DNA of 64,000 nt from Shewanella algidipiscicola (GTDB lineage Bacteria; Pseudomonadota; Gammaproteobacteria; Enterobacterales; Shewanellaceae), in assembly GCF_003605125.1 (NCBI RefSeq), contig NZ_QPQT01000010.1:1-64000 (forward strand), in the 5' to 3' direction. Position 1 is the stretch's first letter; each line of letters opens with the position of its first letter. Under the pieces are notes generated by a model. The model saw only the letters and a program-made list of their open reading frames with translations, was not told the DNA's origin and did not search any database. The position numbers and the translations under genes are program-made. Positions 25,772-35,858 of this stretch are shown piece by piece.

Positions 25772-26674
25772 CTAAGGTGATGATGGTGCCGCCAGTTGTG
25801 CTTGCTGGCTCAAGTGTAACAATGCCGCAGCTGCGGGCGTAAGAGGCAGATCTTTACGCCAAATTAAGGCTAAGTCCCAAGTTAGATTTGGCACTATGGG
25901 TTTAAACGTTAAGCGGCTAGTACTGAGGCGAGCGCAGATGGGCTCGGGAAGAATAGCGACCCCCATATGGGCTTCAACCATAGTGGCTAAAAAATCCCAT
26001 TGGCCGCTGCGAAAAGCGATATTTAATTGCACTCCCGCCTTGGCGCTAAGTCGTCGGATCAACTTAGCCAGTGAGAAGTCTTCGTTGTACAAAATAAAGG
26101 GGTAGGGTTCAAAGTCTTGCCAAGTGATCGCCTGTTTTTCTGCCAGTGGGTGATCTTCGGGTAAGCAGGCGAGCAGAGGGTAGCGCGTCAAGGGGTGATG
26201 AGCTAGCTCGGTTTCATGTGTGGTGGGCAGCGCCGTAAAGGCGATGTCTAAGCTGTTATTAAGTAAGGCCTGTTCACAACCAAAACCACCATATTCATAC
26301 ATTTGTAATTCGATGCCAGGATAGCGCTGTCGAAAGTTGGTTAGTAGGCCGATCAGCAGGCTACTCATCATGGGGCAAACACCCAGCCGTAAGTGGCCCG
26401 ATTTGAGGCCACTTAAATTGGTTAAATCTTCTTGTAATCTGTGCCATTGGCCGAGAATTTCTCGTGCGCTACGTTCGAGCAATATGCCTGCCTGAGTGAG
26501 TTCAACTTTTTGATTATTACGGTGCAGTAATTGCTGGCCTAGGCTCTCTTCGAGGCGCTGGATAATTTTGCTGAGCGTCGGTTGGGTGATAAAGCATTTT
26601 TCGGCGGCACGGGTAAAATTCGCGCTTTCCACTAGGGTTAGGTAATACTGTAACGTCTTGATTGGTATATTCAT
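25772..26674 (-). CDS. LysR family transcriptional regulator
   Basis: This 300-residue regulator has an N-terminal helix-turn-helix (YYLTLVESANFTRAAEKCFITQPTLSKIIQRLEESLG) and an effector-binding domain from about 90. Its target is unknown. A 48-codon gene lies divergent, 93 bp away, and may be regulated by it. Confidence 0.88.
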   Translation of the reverse strand: MNIPIKTLQYYLTLVESANFTRAAEKCFITQPTLSKIIQRLEESLGQQLLHRNNQKVELTQAGILLERSAREILGQWHRLQEDLTNLSGLKSGHLRLGVCPMMSSLLIGLLTNFRQRYPGIELQMYEYGGFGCEQALLNNSLDIAFTALPTTHETELAHHPLTRYPLLACLPEDHPLAEKQAITWQDFEPYPFILYNEDFSLAKLIRRLSAKAGVQLNIAFRSGQWDFLATMVEAHMGVAILPEPICARLSTSRLTFKPIVPNLTWDLALIWRKDLPLTPAAAALLHLSQQAQLAAPSSP

Positions 26675-26767
26675 TCTTTATTGGCATTTATGGCATGGCA
26701 TATATTCATTTTACTAATAGACGCCATAGTATTACTTTGAACTGGTCAGCAAAAATGGAGCAACACA

Positions 26768-26914
26768 ATGAAATTCAGTAAAAATTTATGGGTCGGTGCC
26801 TTGTGGCAAGCTGCTATGCCTGTCGATGCAAACGAGAGTGACAAGGTGACAGAATCATCGGCAACTGTGGCAAACAATGCTCCCTCTGAAGAGCTACAAC
26901 ATAGCCCAGCCTAA
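26768..26914 (+). CDS. Small hypothetical protein, 48 residues
   Basis: An ATG with a GGAG ribosome site seven bases upstream opens a 48-codon frame starting MKFSKNLWVGALWQAAMPVD and ending LQHSPA. The stop codon lies in the loop of a strong terminator hairpin (26903-26922). The tight start and stop signals suggest a real gene. No family recognised; it has a weakly hydrophobic start and a polar, acidic remainder. Confidence 0.6.
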   Translation: MKFSKNLWVGALWQAAMPVDANESDKVTESSATVANNAPSEELQHSPA

Positions 26915-26926
26915 GCTGGGCTTTTT
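26903..26926 (+). terminator. Rho-independent terminator overlapping the small gene
   Basis: AGCCCAGC pairs with GCTGGGCT around CTAA and is followed by TTTT. The loop contains the stop codon of the 48-residue gene. Confidence 0.85.
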
Positions 26927-26952
26927 GTTATGTCAGCTTTGGTATTCTTAGG

Positions 26953-28362
26953 TTAGCCCATCTCTAACTCTTTGAGTTTACGGGTTAATGTATTACGTCC
27001 CCAGCCTAAACGCTTGGCCGCTTCCTGCTTATGGCCGTTAGTGTGCTTAAGTGCCGTTTCGAGTAAGATGCGCTCAAATGCGGGTTGAACCTCGGTAAGT
27101 AAGTCGCTATCCCCTTCACTTAATCGTTTATCTATCCACTGGGTTAAGGCTTGTTGCCATGAGCCGCCTGCCGCTTCAGCCTTAACGGGGTGACTGGCGG
27201 TTGGGGTTAATAATTCTGGTGGTAAGTCTTGAGGTAAAATTTCCTGTCCCGATGCCATCACCATTAACCAGCGACAGGTATTTTCTAATTGGCGCACATT
27301 ACCAGGCCAAGGTAGGCTAGCTAACAACTCTGCGGTGGCTTTGGTGAGTACTTTGGGTTCTACACTGATCTCTTTGGCCGCAGTGGCTAAAAAGTGGCGC
27401 GCTAACTGGGGAATATCTTGCCGGCGTTGCGATAGCGGTGGCAGATGCACGCGGATAACGTTTAAGCGATGAAATAGATCTTCTCGAAACTCCCCCTTAC
27501 TGACTTGTGCTTCCAAATTTTGGTGGGTCGCGGCGATGATGCGCACATCAACCTGTACTGGCGAGTGGCCACCAATACGGTAAAATTGACCATCGGCCAA
27601 CACCCGCAGCAGTCGTGTCTGGACATCCAGTGGCATATCGCCAATTTCATCGAGAAATAAGGTGCCGCCATCGGCTTGTTCGAAGCGGCCTTGACGCACG
27701 CCTGCCGCGCCCGTAAAGGCTCCTTTTTCATGCCCAAACAGCTCAGACTCAATCAACTCTTTCGGAATGGCCGCCATATTGAGCGCAATAAAAGGTTTGT
27801 CTTTACGAGGGCTGTGTTTGTGCAGTGCTCCCGCCACCAGTTCTTTACCTGTGCCCGATTGACCATTGATTAGTACACTGATCGAGGAGCGTGATAGTCG
27901 ACCTATGGCGCGAAATACCTCCTGCATGGCGGGGGCTTCGCCGATAATTTCTGGGGCCTTGACCTCGGGTTCTGTTTTAACTTTAGGTGATTGTTCCTTG
28001 GCATGATTGAGTGCACGTTCGACTAAACCAATCACCTCGTCGATATCGAAAGGTTTGGGCAGGTATTCGAATGCACCCGCTTGATAGGCGCTAACGGCGC
28101 TGTCGAGATCTGAGTGGGCAGTCATGATAAGCACTGGAATATGCGGGTAATGCAGCTGTAAGCGCTCCAGCAGTGTCAGGCCGTCGGTGCCTGGCATTCT
28201 AATGTCTGAAATGATCACTTGGGGTTGAGTCTGCTCTAGTGCTTGCCAGAGTGATTCGGCAGCGGCAAAGCTAGCGCAGCTAATGTTAGCCCCTTTTAAG
28301 GCGCGCTCTACGACCCAGCGTATAGAGCTGTCATCATCGAGAACCCAAACTTTTTCTGTCAT
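26953..28362 (-). CDS. glnG: Nitrogen regulation response regulator NtrC
   Basis: This 469-residue sigma-54 activator has a receiver domain (Asp in IISDIRMPG near 54, Lys in LPKPFD), an AAA+ domain with Walker [15 protein letters not shown] and Walker [12 protein letters not shown], and a Fis-type helix-turn-helix ([22 protein letters not shown]). It follows ntrB. Phosphorylated NtrC activates glnA and other nitrogen genes under nitrogen limitation. NtrC sites are visible before ntrB and glnA in this window. Confidence 0.95.
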   Translation of the reverse strand: MTEKVWVLDDDSSIRWVVERALKGANISCASFAAAESLWQALEQTQPQVIISDIRMPGTDGLTLLERLQLHYPHIPVLIMTAHSDLDSAVSAYQAGAFEYLPKPFDIDEVIGLVERALNHAKEQSPKVKTEPEVKAPEIIGEAPAMQEVFRAIGRLSRSSISVLINGQSGTGKELVAGALHKHSPRKDKPFIALNMAAIPKELIESELFGHEKGAFTGAAGVRQGRFEQADGGTLFLDEIGDMPLDVQTRLLRVLADGQFYRIGGHSPVQVDVRIIAATHQNLEAQVSKGEFREDLFHRLNVIRVHLPPLSQRRQDIPQLARHFLATAAKEISVEPKVLTKATAELLASLPWPGNVRQLENTCRWLMVMASGQEILPQDLPPELLTPTASHPVKAEAAGGSWQQALTQWIDKRLSEGDSDLLTEVQPAFERILLETALKHTNGHKQEAAKRLGWGRNTLTRKLKELEMG

Positions 28363-28434
28363 ACGCTTACTCTCTTAAGTTGAATACTCATTATGTAGTG
28401 TCACGCGCGTGTCTCTGGTGACCTGTAACTCAGT

Positions 28435-29478
28435 TTAGCCTTTGACCGGCAGTAAAATGGTGAATTCGGTTTGTCCGGGAACCGAGGCGCAATCAATGCG
28501 CCCGCCGTGTAATCTGGCAAAGTTATGGGCAATGGATAGCCCTAGCCCTGAGCCATGTTCGCGGCCCGTGACCATAGGATAAAACAGGGTATCCATGAGC
28601 TCGGGTTTGATGCCGGGACCGTTGTCTATGATAGATAAAGCCAGTACCAGCTTGTGCCTCAGAGTGCCAATGGTTATCTGGTGTTGGGTGCGTGTTTTAA
28701 TGCGGATCTCGCCGCCTGTTGCTAATGCTTGTATCGCATTTTGTACAATATTGAGCACCGCTTGCTGCAGTTGCTCTTGATCCATTTCAATATCAGGAAT
28801 GGAAGGATCATAGTCTTGGATTAGATGAATATTAGTGGGCAAGGTGACCTGCACCAGCTTAAGCACTTTTTGGATCACTTCATGGATATTATGCATGCTG
28901 TGCTGTGTCGGTTTTTGTGGCCCTAGCAGGCGGTCGACCAAGTTACGTAATCTATCGGCTTGTTCAATAATCAGGTCGGTAAATTCGCGTTGTTCATCAT
29001 CTTTTAATTCGCGGGCGAGTAATTGCGCCGCGCCGCGTAGTCCACCGAGCGGGTTTTTAATCTCATGAGCCAAGTTACGCACCAGATACTGCGCCGCTTG
29101 TTGCTGTGCATCTAAGGTTAACTGCTGGTGAATACGCCGTTGTTGATCCACCTGACGTAACTCCAATAAGCCTTGGGGGTGGCCATTGTCTGCTTCGATG
29201 GGAGACAGGGTGATGTCGAGAATGTGTGCGTTGCCATCTAAGGTGGTGATATTGGCACTATTGACTGTTAGCCCTTGGTGCTGCTCAATGGCGCTCATCA
29301 GCAGTTGAGTGTCGACACTCAGTTCTTGGTAGCAATCGCCTAGGCTATGTTCTGTGAGTCGGTGACTGCCTATGCCTAATAGTTGCTCTGCTGCACTGTT
29401 GGCATAGCAGAGTTTTAAGTCGTGATTAATCACTATGACCGCAGTCACTAAGTTGTTCAGCAAAGGGTCTGTGTGCAT
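28435..29478 (-). CDS. glnL: Nitrogen regulation sensor kinase NtrB
   Basis: This 347-residue soluble kinase has a PAS domain at about 1-110, the H-box HEIKNPLGGLRGAAQ (His near 137), the N-box NIVQNAIQA and the G-boxes DNGPGI and GSGLGLSIAHNFA. It phosphorylates NtrC when nitrogen is short and is controlled by PII (family knowledge). The ATG lies just downstream of two overlapping NtrC sites. ntrC follows 72 bp later. Confidence 0.95.
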   Translation of the reverse strand: MHTDPLLNNLVTAVIVINHDLKLCYANSAAEQLLGIGSHRLTEHSLGDCYQELSVDTQLLMSAIEQHQGLTVNSANITTLDGNAHILDITLSPIEADNGHPQGLLELRQVDQQRRIHQQLTLDAQQQAAQYLVRNLAHEIKNPLGGLRGAAQLLARELKDDEQREFTDLIIEQADRLRNLVDRLLGPQKPTQHSMHNIHEVIQKVLKLVQVTLPTNIHLIQDYDPSIPDIEMDQEQLQQAVLNIVQNAIQALATGGEIRIKTRTQHQITIGTLRHKLVLALSIIDNGPGIKPELMDTLFYPMVTGREHGSGLGLSIAHNFARLHGGRIDCASVPGQTEFTILLPVKG

Positions 29479-29500
29479 TTACGACTCCCTGAAATAGATC

Positions 29501-29529
29501 GCACCAACATGGTGCACCAATTTGGTGCA
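29501..29529. promoter_or_regulatory. Two overlapping NtrC binding sites
   Basis: GCACCAACATGGTGC (29501-29515) and TGCACCAATTTGGTGCA (29513-29529) are both perfect palindromes of the NtrC type and share three bases. They lie 23-51 bp upstream of the ntrB ATG, so autoregulation of ntrBC is expected. Confidence 0.88.
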
Positions 29530-29607
29530 TGGCGCAAGCTAGCTTCATCGAGAGGAAAAATGTCGAAATATGCGCTAAGCCAATAAAAAGTAATTAATTA
29601 ATAATTA

Positions 29608-30153
29608 TTAGCCGCCAGCGGGTTTTGGCTTTGGTATTGCGTTGACCCTAGCTCGATGAAGAAATATGGTTCTTGGAGGAGTAGATGCAAGTTGTTTGCC
29701 GTTTTGTGCTAATGCCTTAATTTCAAAAATATGTTCACCGCGATCGACGTTCTCCAAACTAAATATCGCAGTGGTTTGGGCTGGCCCTATCACTTTGCCA
29801 TCCATTAACAGTACCAACACGTGATTACTGGCAAGATCTGGGGTTATTGAACCGATAATAGTGATGTTGCCGTTATTATCACGAATGGTTTCCTCTTCAG
29901 ATGGGCTGCTGATCCGCATCTGATAGCTGGGTTTATCTGCTGCTGGCTCGAGTTGCTTGTCGCCTAGATCACGCACTAACACTGGGGGGAGCTTAATCTG
30001 ATTTTGGGTATTTTCTTTGAGCTCGACCGCTTGAGCATTTTCAATTGGACTGTCTGAGTAGTGTACCTTGCCATCTTTATCGACCCATTTATAAATGGCC
30101 GCCTGCGCGAACGCGGTAACAAGTAGTAAGGTAAAAAGCAATAGCGTGCGCAT
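29608..30153 (-). CDS. DUF4124 domain protein
   Basis: From the ATG at 30153 (GGATCG ribosome site) it encodes 181 residues. A signal peptide (ending FAQA) precedes the DUF4124 segment IYKWVDKDGKVHYSDSP. A beta-rich region follows (YQMRISSPSEEETIRDNNGN..., then HIFEIKAL) that may be an Ig-like fold. It is exported and of unknown function. It is often found near ntrBC and glnA in Shewanella-like genomes (recalled, not verified). A longer in-frame start at 30216 has no support. Confidence 0.85.
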   Translation of the reverse strand: MRTLLLFTLLLVTAFAQAAIYKWVDKDGKVHYSDSPIENAQAVELKENTQNQIKLPPVLVRDLGDKQLEPAADKPSYQMRISSPSEEETIRDNNGNITIIGSITPDLASNHVLVLLMDGKVIGPAQTTAIFSLENVDRGEHIFEIKALAQNGKQLASTPPRTIFLHRARVNAIPKPKPAGG

Positions 30154-30393
30154 AAGCGATCCTTTGTTATACGATGGTATCTTGGTTAGATTAGTCTGTT
30201 TTTGAATAAAAATCATCGCGTATCTTGCTGTGTTTTATGCGTCACAATATGTTGTTAGTCAATTATAGAGGTTCGTTTAGTTGCCAGTTGAGGTGTACGC
30301 ATAGAGGAAGTGGTTGCCGCAACTTGAGACGTAAATGAGTCGTCATATAGAGCGACAATGTCGCCGCTCAGCGACTCTAAGTGGTTTGTGGGG

Positions 30394-30708
30394 TTAATCT
30401 AGGTATTGGCAGCAATACTGAGCAATGTCATTGGCACGCATGGTGAAACTGACCTTCGCCGCCAGTTGAAACTGACTGCCTGCGGAAAAGCTTTGCCATG
30501 TATCGCTGCCGGGAAGTAACACTGATAAGGTACCATCGATCACGTGCATGATTTCGCCCACTGCAGTGCTAAATTCATATTCGCCGGGTAATACCACGCC
30601 CAATGTTTGTGTGCTGCCATCACTAAAAGTGACTGTGCGGCTCATCACTTTGCCATCGAAATAAACATTAGCCAGCTTATCGACTGAAACCTGTTGAAAT
30701 TGATTCAT
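30394..30708 (-). CDS. ppnP: Pyrimidine/purine nucleoside phosphorylase PpnP
   Basis: This 104-residue single-domain cupin of the YaiE/PpnP (DUF1255) family has the typical [28 protein letters not shown] and [15 protein letters not shown] segments. It phosphorolyses a broad set of nucleosides to base and ribose 1-phosphate. It stands alone, with an AAGGAT ribosome site. Confidence 0.93.
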   Translation of the reverse strand: MNQFQQVSVDKLANVYFDGKVMSRTVTFSDGSTQTLGVVLPGEYEFSTAVGEIMHVIDGTLSVLLPGSDTWQSFSAGSQFQLAAKVSFTMRANDIAQYCCQYLD

Positions 30709-30816
30709 ATATTCATCCTTAAAAAATACCGATAGATGAATATATAGTTAAAAAATGAAAATATCTATTCTTAAGTGTAGGTGTCGTAATATCGATTTGC
30801 ATGGTGTTGATGTTGA

Positions 30817-31641
30817 TTACTGTCTGGCAATGACCTGCTCAATAAAGGTTTGCATAATGGCACTATTAGCCAAAACGCGTTGATCGAAATTCTGTTTACC
30901 CGGCGTCTCGCTGCATACACCAACATTAGCACCTAAGCGGACCAAAAAGGCTTCAAATGAGAGGTCGAAATGGTTAAAGATAATGCCGTCGGCTACCGGG
31001 CAATCATCGATAAAACCATCAGGGGCAATAGGAAAAAATTCACCTAGGGTGTCACGCAGTGTGCGGCTGAAATGGCCTGGAGTTTGGTTAGCTTCAAATG
31101 AATAGATATAAGTATCGTTTTGCAGCACATCTTCATGGCAAGTTAAAATACCTTCTTTACTGGCGGCCTGTAACAACTGCGAATGTTCAAGTAGTATTTT
31201 ACCTTCCGCAGAGGTGTCATCATTACTTTTACCGCGACCATTTTCGACCAAAAAACCTCGATTAGGATTTTGACCTAACTTATTGAATCTATGGCCACGC
31301 TTGAATCCTGTTGGGTTGACAAGTGGCAGTAGACTAAGGTTGATGCGCTGAAAGAGTTCGGGTTCTAATTCATTGAGGAAATGCAACATTCCCCAAGGGC
31401 CAGCGGCTTCTTCACCGTGAAACCCTGCGCTAATTAACAGTGAGGGCTGCCCCGATTTTTGTGCCGGTGATTGGTACAAATTTAACGGGTAGCGTCCCGC
31501 GTCGCCGAGGGTTCGTTCCAGTAAACCTAATCGAGTGACTTGCTCTTTTAAGCACGCGTAAAAGGTGCTGATATCGTTACTCTCGCAACTAAAAATATCG
31601 CTCTTCCAAGTGTAACTGGCAAACGGATCACGGCTAGACAT
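30817..31641 (-). CDS. M14 family metallopeptidase
   Basis: This 274-residue cytoplasmic protein (no signal peptide) has the carboxypeptidase zinc motif HGEE near 74-77 and a later His in TCHED. The GFKRGHRFNKLGQNPNRGF segment is typical of M14-type deacylases and amidopeptidases. The substrate is unknown; murein-peptide processing is one possibility. It lies upstream of ppnP on the same strand. Confidence 0.8.
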   Translation of the reverse strand: MSSRDPFASYTWKSDIFSCESNDISTFYACLKEQVTRLGLLERTLGDAGRYPLNLYQSPAQKSGQPSLLISAGFHGEEAAGPWGMLHFLNELEPELFQRINLSLLPLVNPTGFKRGHRFNKLGQNPNRGFLVENGRGKSNDDTSAEGKILLEHSQLLQAASKEGILTCHEDVLQNDTYIYSFEANQTPGHFSRTLRDTLGEFFPIAPDGFIDDCPVADGIIFNHFDLSFEAFLVRLGANVGVCSETPGKQNFDQRVLANSAIMQTFIEQVIARQ

Positions 31642-31887
31642 AATTGATTCTACTGTAAATTATCGGCCTGCTCATCATAGCAGTTTACCCATAAAGATAA
31701 ATCCTTTTAAGCAAGATTAGGCCTTAATGGATAATTGTCGACTTAAGGTTTGCATGCGGATGACACTAGGTATGATTGAGGAGGTTCAATTTGACTTATT
31801 GTCGGTACCTAGGCGCGATTTCAAGCTAAGGCTTTCATGCATTTTTAAGCATGTAGAGCAGTTGCGTTGACGTATGGGTTGAGCAAT

Positions 31888-31917
31888 AAAAAAAACCGCC
31901 TGAGTAGGCGGTTTTTT
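31888..31917. terminator. Bidirectional terminator after glnA
   Basis: AAAAAACCGCC and GGCGGTTTTTT form a stem with A and T runs on both sides, 18 bp beyond the glnA stop. The rest of 31642-31887 shows nothing further. Confidence 0.88.
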
Positions 31918-31934
31918 AATCATGTATTGGTAGA

Positions 31935-33344
31935 TTACAAGCTGTAGTAAAGCTCGAATTCAACTGGGTGAGTGGTGCGAGCCACTCGCTCTGCTTCTGC
32001 GGTCTTCAATGCGATATACGAATCGATGAAGTCATTGCTAAAGACGCCGCCTTTAGTGAGGAACTCACGGTCAGCATCGAGGTTTTCGAGTGCATTTTCC
32101 AGTGAGGTTGCCACTTGTGGGATCTCTGCGGCTTCTTCTGCTGGTAGATCGTAGAGATCTTTATCCATCGCTTCGCCAGGGTGGATCTTGTTTTGAATAC
32201 CGTCAAGACCGGCCATTAGAAGCGCAGCAAAACCTAAGTATGGGTTTGCATGTGGATCCGGGAAGCGTGCTTCAATACGGCGCGCTTTCGGACTTGGTAC
32301 CACAGGGATACGGATTGAGGCTGAGCGGTTACGGGCAGAATATGCCAGCATCACTGGGGCTTCAAAATGTGGCACCAAACGCTTGTAAGAGTTAGTGCTT
32401 GGGTTGGTAAAAGCATTCAGTGCGCGAGCATGTTTGATGATACCGCCAATATAATACAGGGCCGTTTCACTCAATCCGCCGTACTTGTCACCAGCAAATA
32501 GGTTAACACCATCTTTAGCCAGTGATTGATGTACATGCATACCACTGCCATTGTCGCCAACAATTGGCTTAGGCATAAAGGTGGCTGTTTTGCCATAAGC
32601 GTGAGCCATATTATGGACGACATACTTAAGGATCTGAATCTCATCGGCTTTTTTGGTTAACGTGTTGAAACGTGTAGCAATTTCGTTTTGACCGGCAGTC
32701 GCCACTTCGTGGTGATGTGCCTCAACGACTTGGCCCATCTCTTCAAGCACTAGACACATAGCACTACGTAAGTCTTGTGAAGAGTCCACTGGTGCTACTG
32801 GGAAATAACCGCCTTTAACGAATGGACGGTGACCTGTGTTGCCATCTTCATAATGGGTACCCGAGTTCCAAGCCGCTTCTTTGGCATCAAGCTTGACGAA
32901 ACAACCTGACATATCGGTGCCAAATTTTACATCATCAAATAGGAAGAATTCTGGTTCTGGACCAATCAATACGGTATCAGCGATCCCAGTGGAGACGAGA
33001 TACTCCTCTGCTTTTTTAGCAATAGAGCGTGGGTCGCGGTCGTAACCTGTCATGGTACCAGGCTCAAGAATGTCACAACGGATAAGAGCAGTGGTCTCTT
33101 CTGTAAAAGGATCTAATACAAAAGTGGTTGGATCTGGCATTAATACCATGTCTGATTCGTTAATGCCTTTCCATCCTGCGATTGAAGAGCCATCAAACAT
33201 CTTGCCGTCTTCGAAGAAATCGGCATCAACTTGGTGATGCGGAATAGAAACGTGCTGCTCTTTACCTTTGGTATCGGTAAAACGTAAATCAACAAATTTA
33301 ACTTCAAGTTCTGCTATTTGCTGTAAAATTGATTCTGCTGACAT
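31935..33344 (-). CDS. glnA: Glutamine synthetase, type I
   Basis: This 469-residue enzyme has family landmarks [36 protein letters not shown] [11 protein letters not shown], the ATP-site [12 protein letters not shown] region, and NLDADREFL near the C-terminus. The adenylylation loop around Tyr in KDLYDLP is present, so it is the regulated GS-I-beta type. It joins ammonia to glutamate in the cytoplasm. A sigma-54 promoter and NtrC sites upstream show nitrogen control. Confidence 0.97.
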   Translation of the reverse strand: MSAESILQQIAELEVKFVDLRFTDTKGKEQHVSIPHHQVDADFFEDGKMFDGSSIAGWKGINESDMVLMPDPTTFVLDPFTEETTALIRCDILEPGTMTGYDRDPRSIAKKAEEYLVSTGIADTVLIGPEPEFFLFDDVKFGTDMSGCFVKLDAKEAAWNSGTHYEDGNTGHRPFVKGGYFPVAPVDSSQDLRSAMCLVLEEMGQVVEAHHHEVATAGQNEIATRFNTLTKKADEIQILKYVVHNMAHAYGKTATFMPKPIVGDNGSGMHVHQSLAKDGVNLFAGDKYGGLSETALYYIGGIIKHARALNAFTNPSTNSYKRLVPHFEAPVMLAYSARNRSASIRIPVVPSPKARRIEARFPDPHANPYLGFAALLMAGLDGIQNKIHPGEAMDKDLYDLPAEEAAEIPQVATSLENALENLDADREFLTKGGVFSNDFIDSYIALKTAEAERVARTTHPVEFELYYSL

Positions 33345-33427
33345 TCTTAAATCTCCGTGTAGGGTAGAGGGGATGCCCTTCTTGTAACATTCAATTTAGC
33401 GCTTGACGCGGTGCTGGCCAATATAAA

Positions 33428-33443
33428 GCCAGACTCGTGCCAA
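33428..33443 (-). promoter_or_regulatory. Sigma-54 promoter of glnA
   Basis: On the minus strand the sequence TTGGCACGAGTCTGGC has GG and GC separated by exactly ten bases and matches the -24/-12 consensus TGGCAC-N5-TTGC closely. It lies about 85 bp before the glnA ATG. Confidence 0.85.
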
Positions 33444-33506
33444 CATTCTAAGTTGTTGATTAGTTTGAGGTTGTGTGTGATGAGGTGATGCGCCGCAATT
33501 CGGATT

Positions 33507-33560
33507 GCACTACATTGGTGCGTTATTTGCCTTGTTATGGTGCGTTCACCATCTTGGTGC
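33507..33560. promoter_or_regulatory. NtrC enhancer sites of glnA
   Basis: GCACTACATTGGTGC (33507-33521) and TCACCATCTTGGTGC (33546-33560) match the NtrC palindrome with one or two changes each. They sit about 65-120 bp upstream of the sigma-54 promoter, the usual enhancer position. Confidence 0.82.
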
Positions 33561-33714
33561 GCATTGCAACGATCATGATTATTCATAGCTGACTAAAAAA
33601 TAATCCTGTGCGAGAGTCCTCGTCTAGAGTAGAATGGCACGTTTTTTATTGCAATAGCTATTATTGAAGCTGTTAGTAATACCCCCTATTTTTTTGATGG
33701 TAAGAGGTTTATTT

Positions 33715-35541
33715 GTGTTAGAGAATTTACGTAACATCGCCATTATTGCACACGTTGACCATGGTAAAACTACCCTTGTTGATAAGTTGCTGGCACAGTC
33801 TGGAACCCTGGAGTCTCGGGGAGAAGCCGCTGAGCGGGTGATGGATTCGAACGACATCGAAAAGGAACGTGGTATCACGATCCTTGCAAAGAATACTGCC
33901 ATCAAGTGGAACGATTACCGTATCAACATCGTCGACACCCCTGGCCACGCCGACTTCGGTGGTGAAGTAGAGCGTGTTCTGTCGATGGTTGACTGTGTAT
34001 TGCTACTGGTTGATGCGGTTGATGGCCCAATGCCACAGACGCGCTTCGTAACCAAAAAAGCATTCGCGCAAGGCTTAAAGCCAATCGTTGTTATCAACAA
34101 AATTGACCGTCCAGGTGCTCGCCCTGATTGGGTTATTGACCAAGTATTCGACCTATTCGATAACTTAGGTGCAACTGATGAGCAGCTTGACTTCCCAATC
34201 GTTTACGCATCTGCATTAAACGGTTACGCAACTTTAGATCCAGACGAAGCGGGTGTCGACATGACGCCACTGTTTGAAACTATCGTTGAGAAAGTCTCAT
34301 TTCCAGACGCTGACTCGGAAGGTGACTTCCAGATGCAGATCTCGCAACTTGATTACAACTCATATGTTGGTGTTATCGGCGTAGGTCGTATCAAACGTGG
34401 TAGCGTTAAGACTAACCAACAAGTCACCATCGTAGGTGCTGATGGTAAGACACGTAATGGTAAGGTCGGCCAAGTATTAGGTTACATGGGTCTAGACCGT
34501 ACCGAAGTTGAAATTGCTAACGCTGGTGACATCGTAGCAATCACTGGTCTTGGTGAGCTTAAGATCTCTGACACTATCTGTGCAGTAGGCGCTGTAGAAG
34601 CACTACCACCACTGTCAGTTGATGAGCCAACATTGACCATGACGTTCCAAGTCAACACATCTCCATTTGCTGGTAAAGAAGGTAAGTACGTGACTTCACG
34701 TAATATCCTTGAGCGTCTACAGCAGGAATTAGTGCATAACGTTGCACTGCGTGTTGAAGAAACTGACAGCCCAGATCGTTTCCGTGTATCGGGCCGTGGT
34801 GAACTTCATCTGTCAATCTTGATTGAAAACATGCGTCGTGAAGGTTACGAGTTAGCCGTTTCGCGTCCAGAAGTGATCATGAAAGAGATCGATGGCGTGA
34901 TGTGTGAACCGTTCGAAACCGTAACCGTTGACGTTGAAGAAGAGCATCAAGGCGGCGTTATCGAGAAACTAGGTACCCGTAAAGCTGAAATGAAAGATAT
35001 GCAGCTTGACGGTAAAGGCCGTGTGCGTATCGATTTCGTGATTCCAAGCCGTGGTCTAATCGGTTTCCAAACTGAGTTCTTAACTGCCACATCTGGTACT
35101 GGTCTGATTTACCACACCTTTGACCACTATGGTCCATTTAAAGGTGGCGATATTGGTCAACGCGCTAACGGCGTACTGATCTCTAACGCAACAGGTAAGG
35201 CACTAACCTTCGCACTATTTGGTCTACAAGATCGTGGACGTCTGTTTATTGGCCACGCTGCCGAAGTGTATGAAGGTCAAGTGATTGGTATTCATGCGCG
35301 TGCAAACGATCTTACAGTTAACTGTTTGAAAGGTAAGCAGCTAACGAACATGCGTGCATCGGGTACCGATGAAGCGCAGGTACTGACTCCACCTATCAAC
35401 TTAAGCCTTGAGCAAGCGCTTGAGTTTATCGATGATGATGAGTTAGTCGAAGTAACGCCACTGAGCGTCCGTGTTCGTAAGCGTTATTTGACAGAAAACG
35501 AGCGTAAGCGCCACAACCGTGGTTCAAAAGACGCTTCTTAA
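33715..35541 (+). CDS. typA: Ribosome-associated GTPase TypA/BipA
   Basis: I start it at GTG 33715 ([20 protein letters not shown]), with AAGAGG upstream, giving 608 residues; a longer in-frame start at 33664 does not match the family. The G motifs are [25 protein letters not shown] and NKIDRPGA, followed by EF-G-like domains and the BipA-specific C-terminus. It is a translational GTPase needed for ribosome assembly at low temperature and under stress. Confidence 0.96.
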   Translation: MLENLRNIAIIAHVDHGKTTLVDKLLAQSGTLESRGEAAERVMDSNDIEKERGITILAKNTAIKWNDYRINIVDTPGHADFGGEVERVLSMVDCVLLLVDAVDGPMPQTRFVTKKAFAQGLKPIVVINKIDRPGARPDWVIDQVFDLFDNLGATDEQLDFPIVYASALNGYATLDPDEAGVDMTPLFETIVEKVSFPDADSEGDFQMQISQLDYNSYVGVIGVGRIKRGSVKTNQQVTIVGADGKTRNGKVGQVLGYMGLDRTEVEIANAGDIVAITGLGELKISDTICAVGAVEALPPLSVDEPTLTMTFQVNTSPFAGKEGKYVTSRNILERLQQELVHNVALRVEETDSPDRFRVSGRGELHLSILIENMRREGYELAVSRPEVIMKEIDGVMCEPFETVTVDVEEEHQGGVIEKLGTRKAEMKDMQLDGKGRVRIDFVIPSRGLIGFQTEFLTATSGTGLIYHTFDHYGPFKGGDIGQRANGVLISNATGKALTFALFGLQDRGRLFIGHAAEVYEGQVIGIHARANDLTVNCLKGKQLTNMRASGTDEAQVLTPPINLSLEQALEFIDDDELVEVTPLSVRVRKRYLTENERKRHNRGSKDAS

Positions 35542-35587
35542 GCCTGAGGTAGCACTTACGAGTCGCTAGCCATTAAGCTTTAAGTAT

Positions 35588-35626
35588 TAAAAAAGCCCTG
35601 AGCATGACAATGTTGAGGGCTTTTTT
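35588..35626 (+). terminator. Rho-independent terminator after typA
   Basis: AAAAAAGCCCT pairs with AGGGCTTTTTT around a 17-base loop. The stretch to 35858 also has GCCATCA...TGATGGC (35799-35817), a short inverted repeat of unknown meaning. Confidence 0.85.
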
Positions 35627-35858
35627 GTCTCTATAGGCGCTTGAGTCCATAAGCTGGATGATGCCAATCAAATAAAGTTAGTCATCTATTGATTGATGCA
35701 AAATCGTTAATGTTGATCTCTGAGTTTGTCGTCGACATAAATTGAGGTAACTATTGAGTCTTATTATAAAAATCTTAGTCTCATAGAGTCGCCTGTTAGC
35801 CATCAAGCATAATGATGGCGACGATTAGCAGTCTATCAGGCGGCAATGTTGTATTAAT

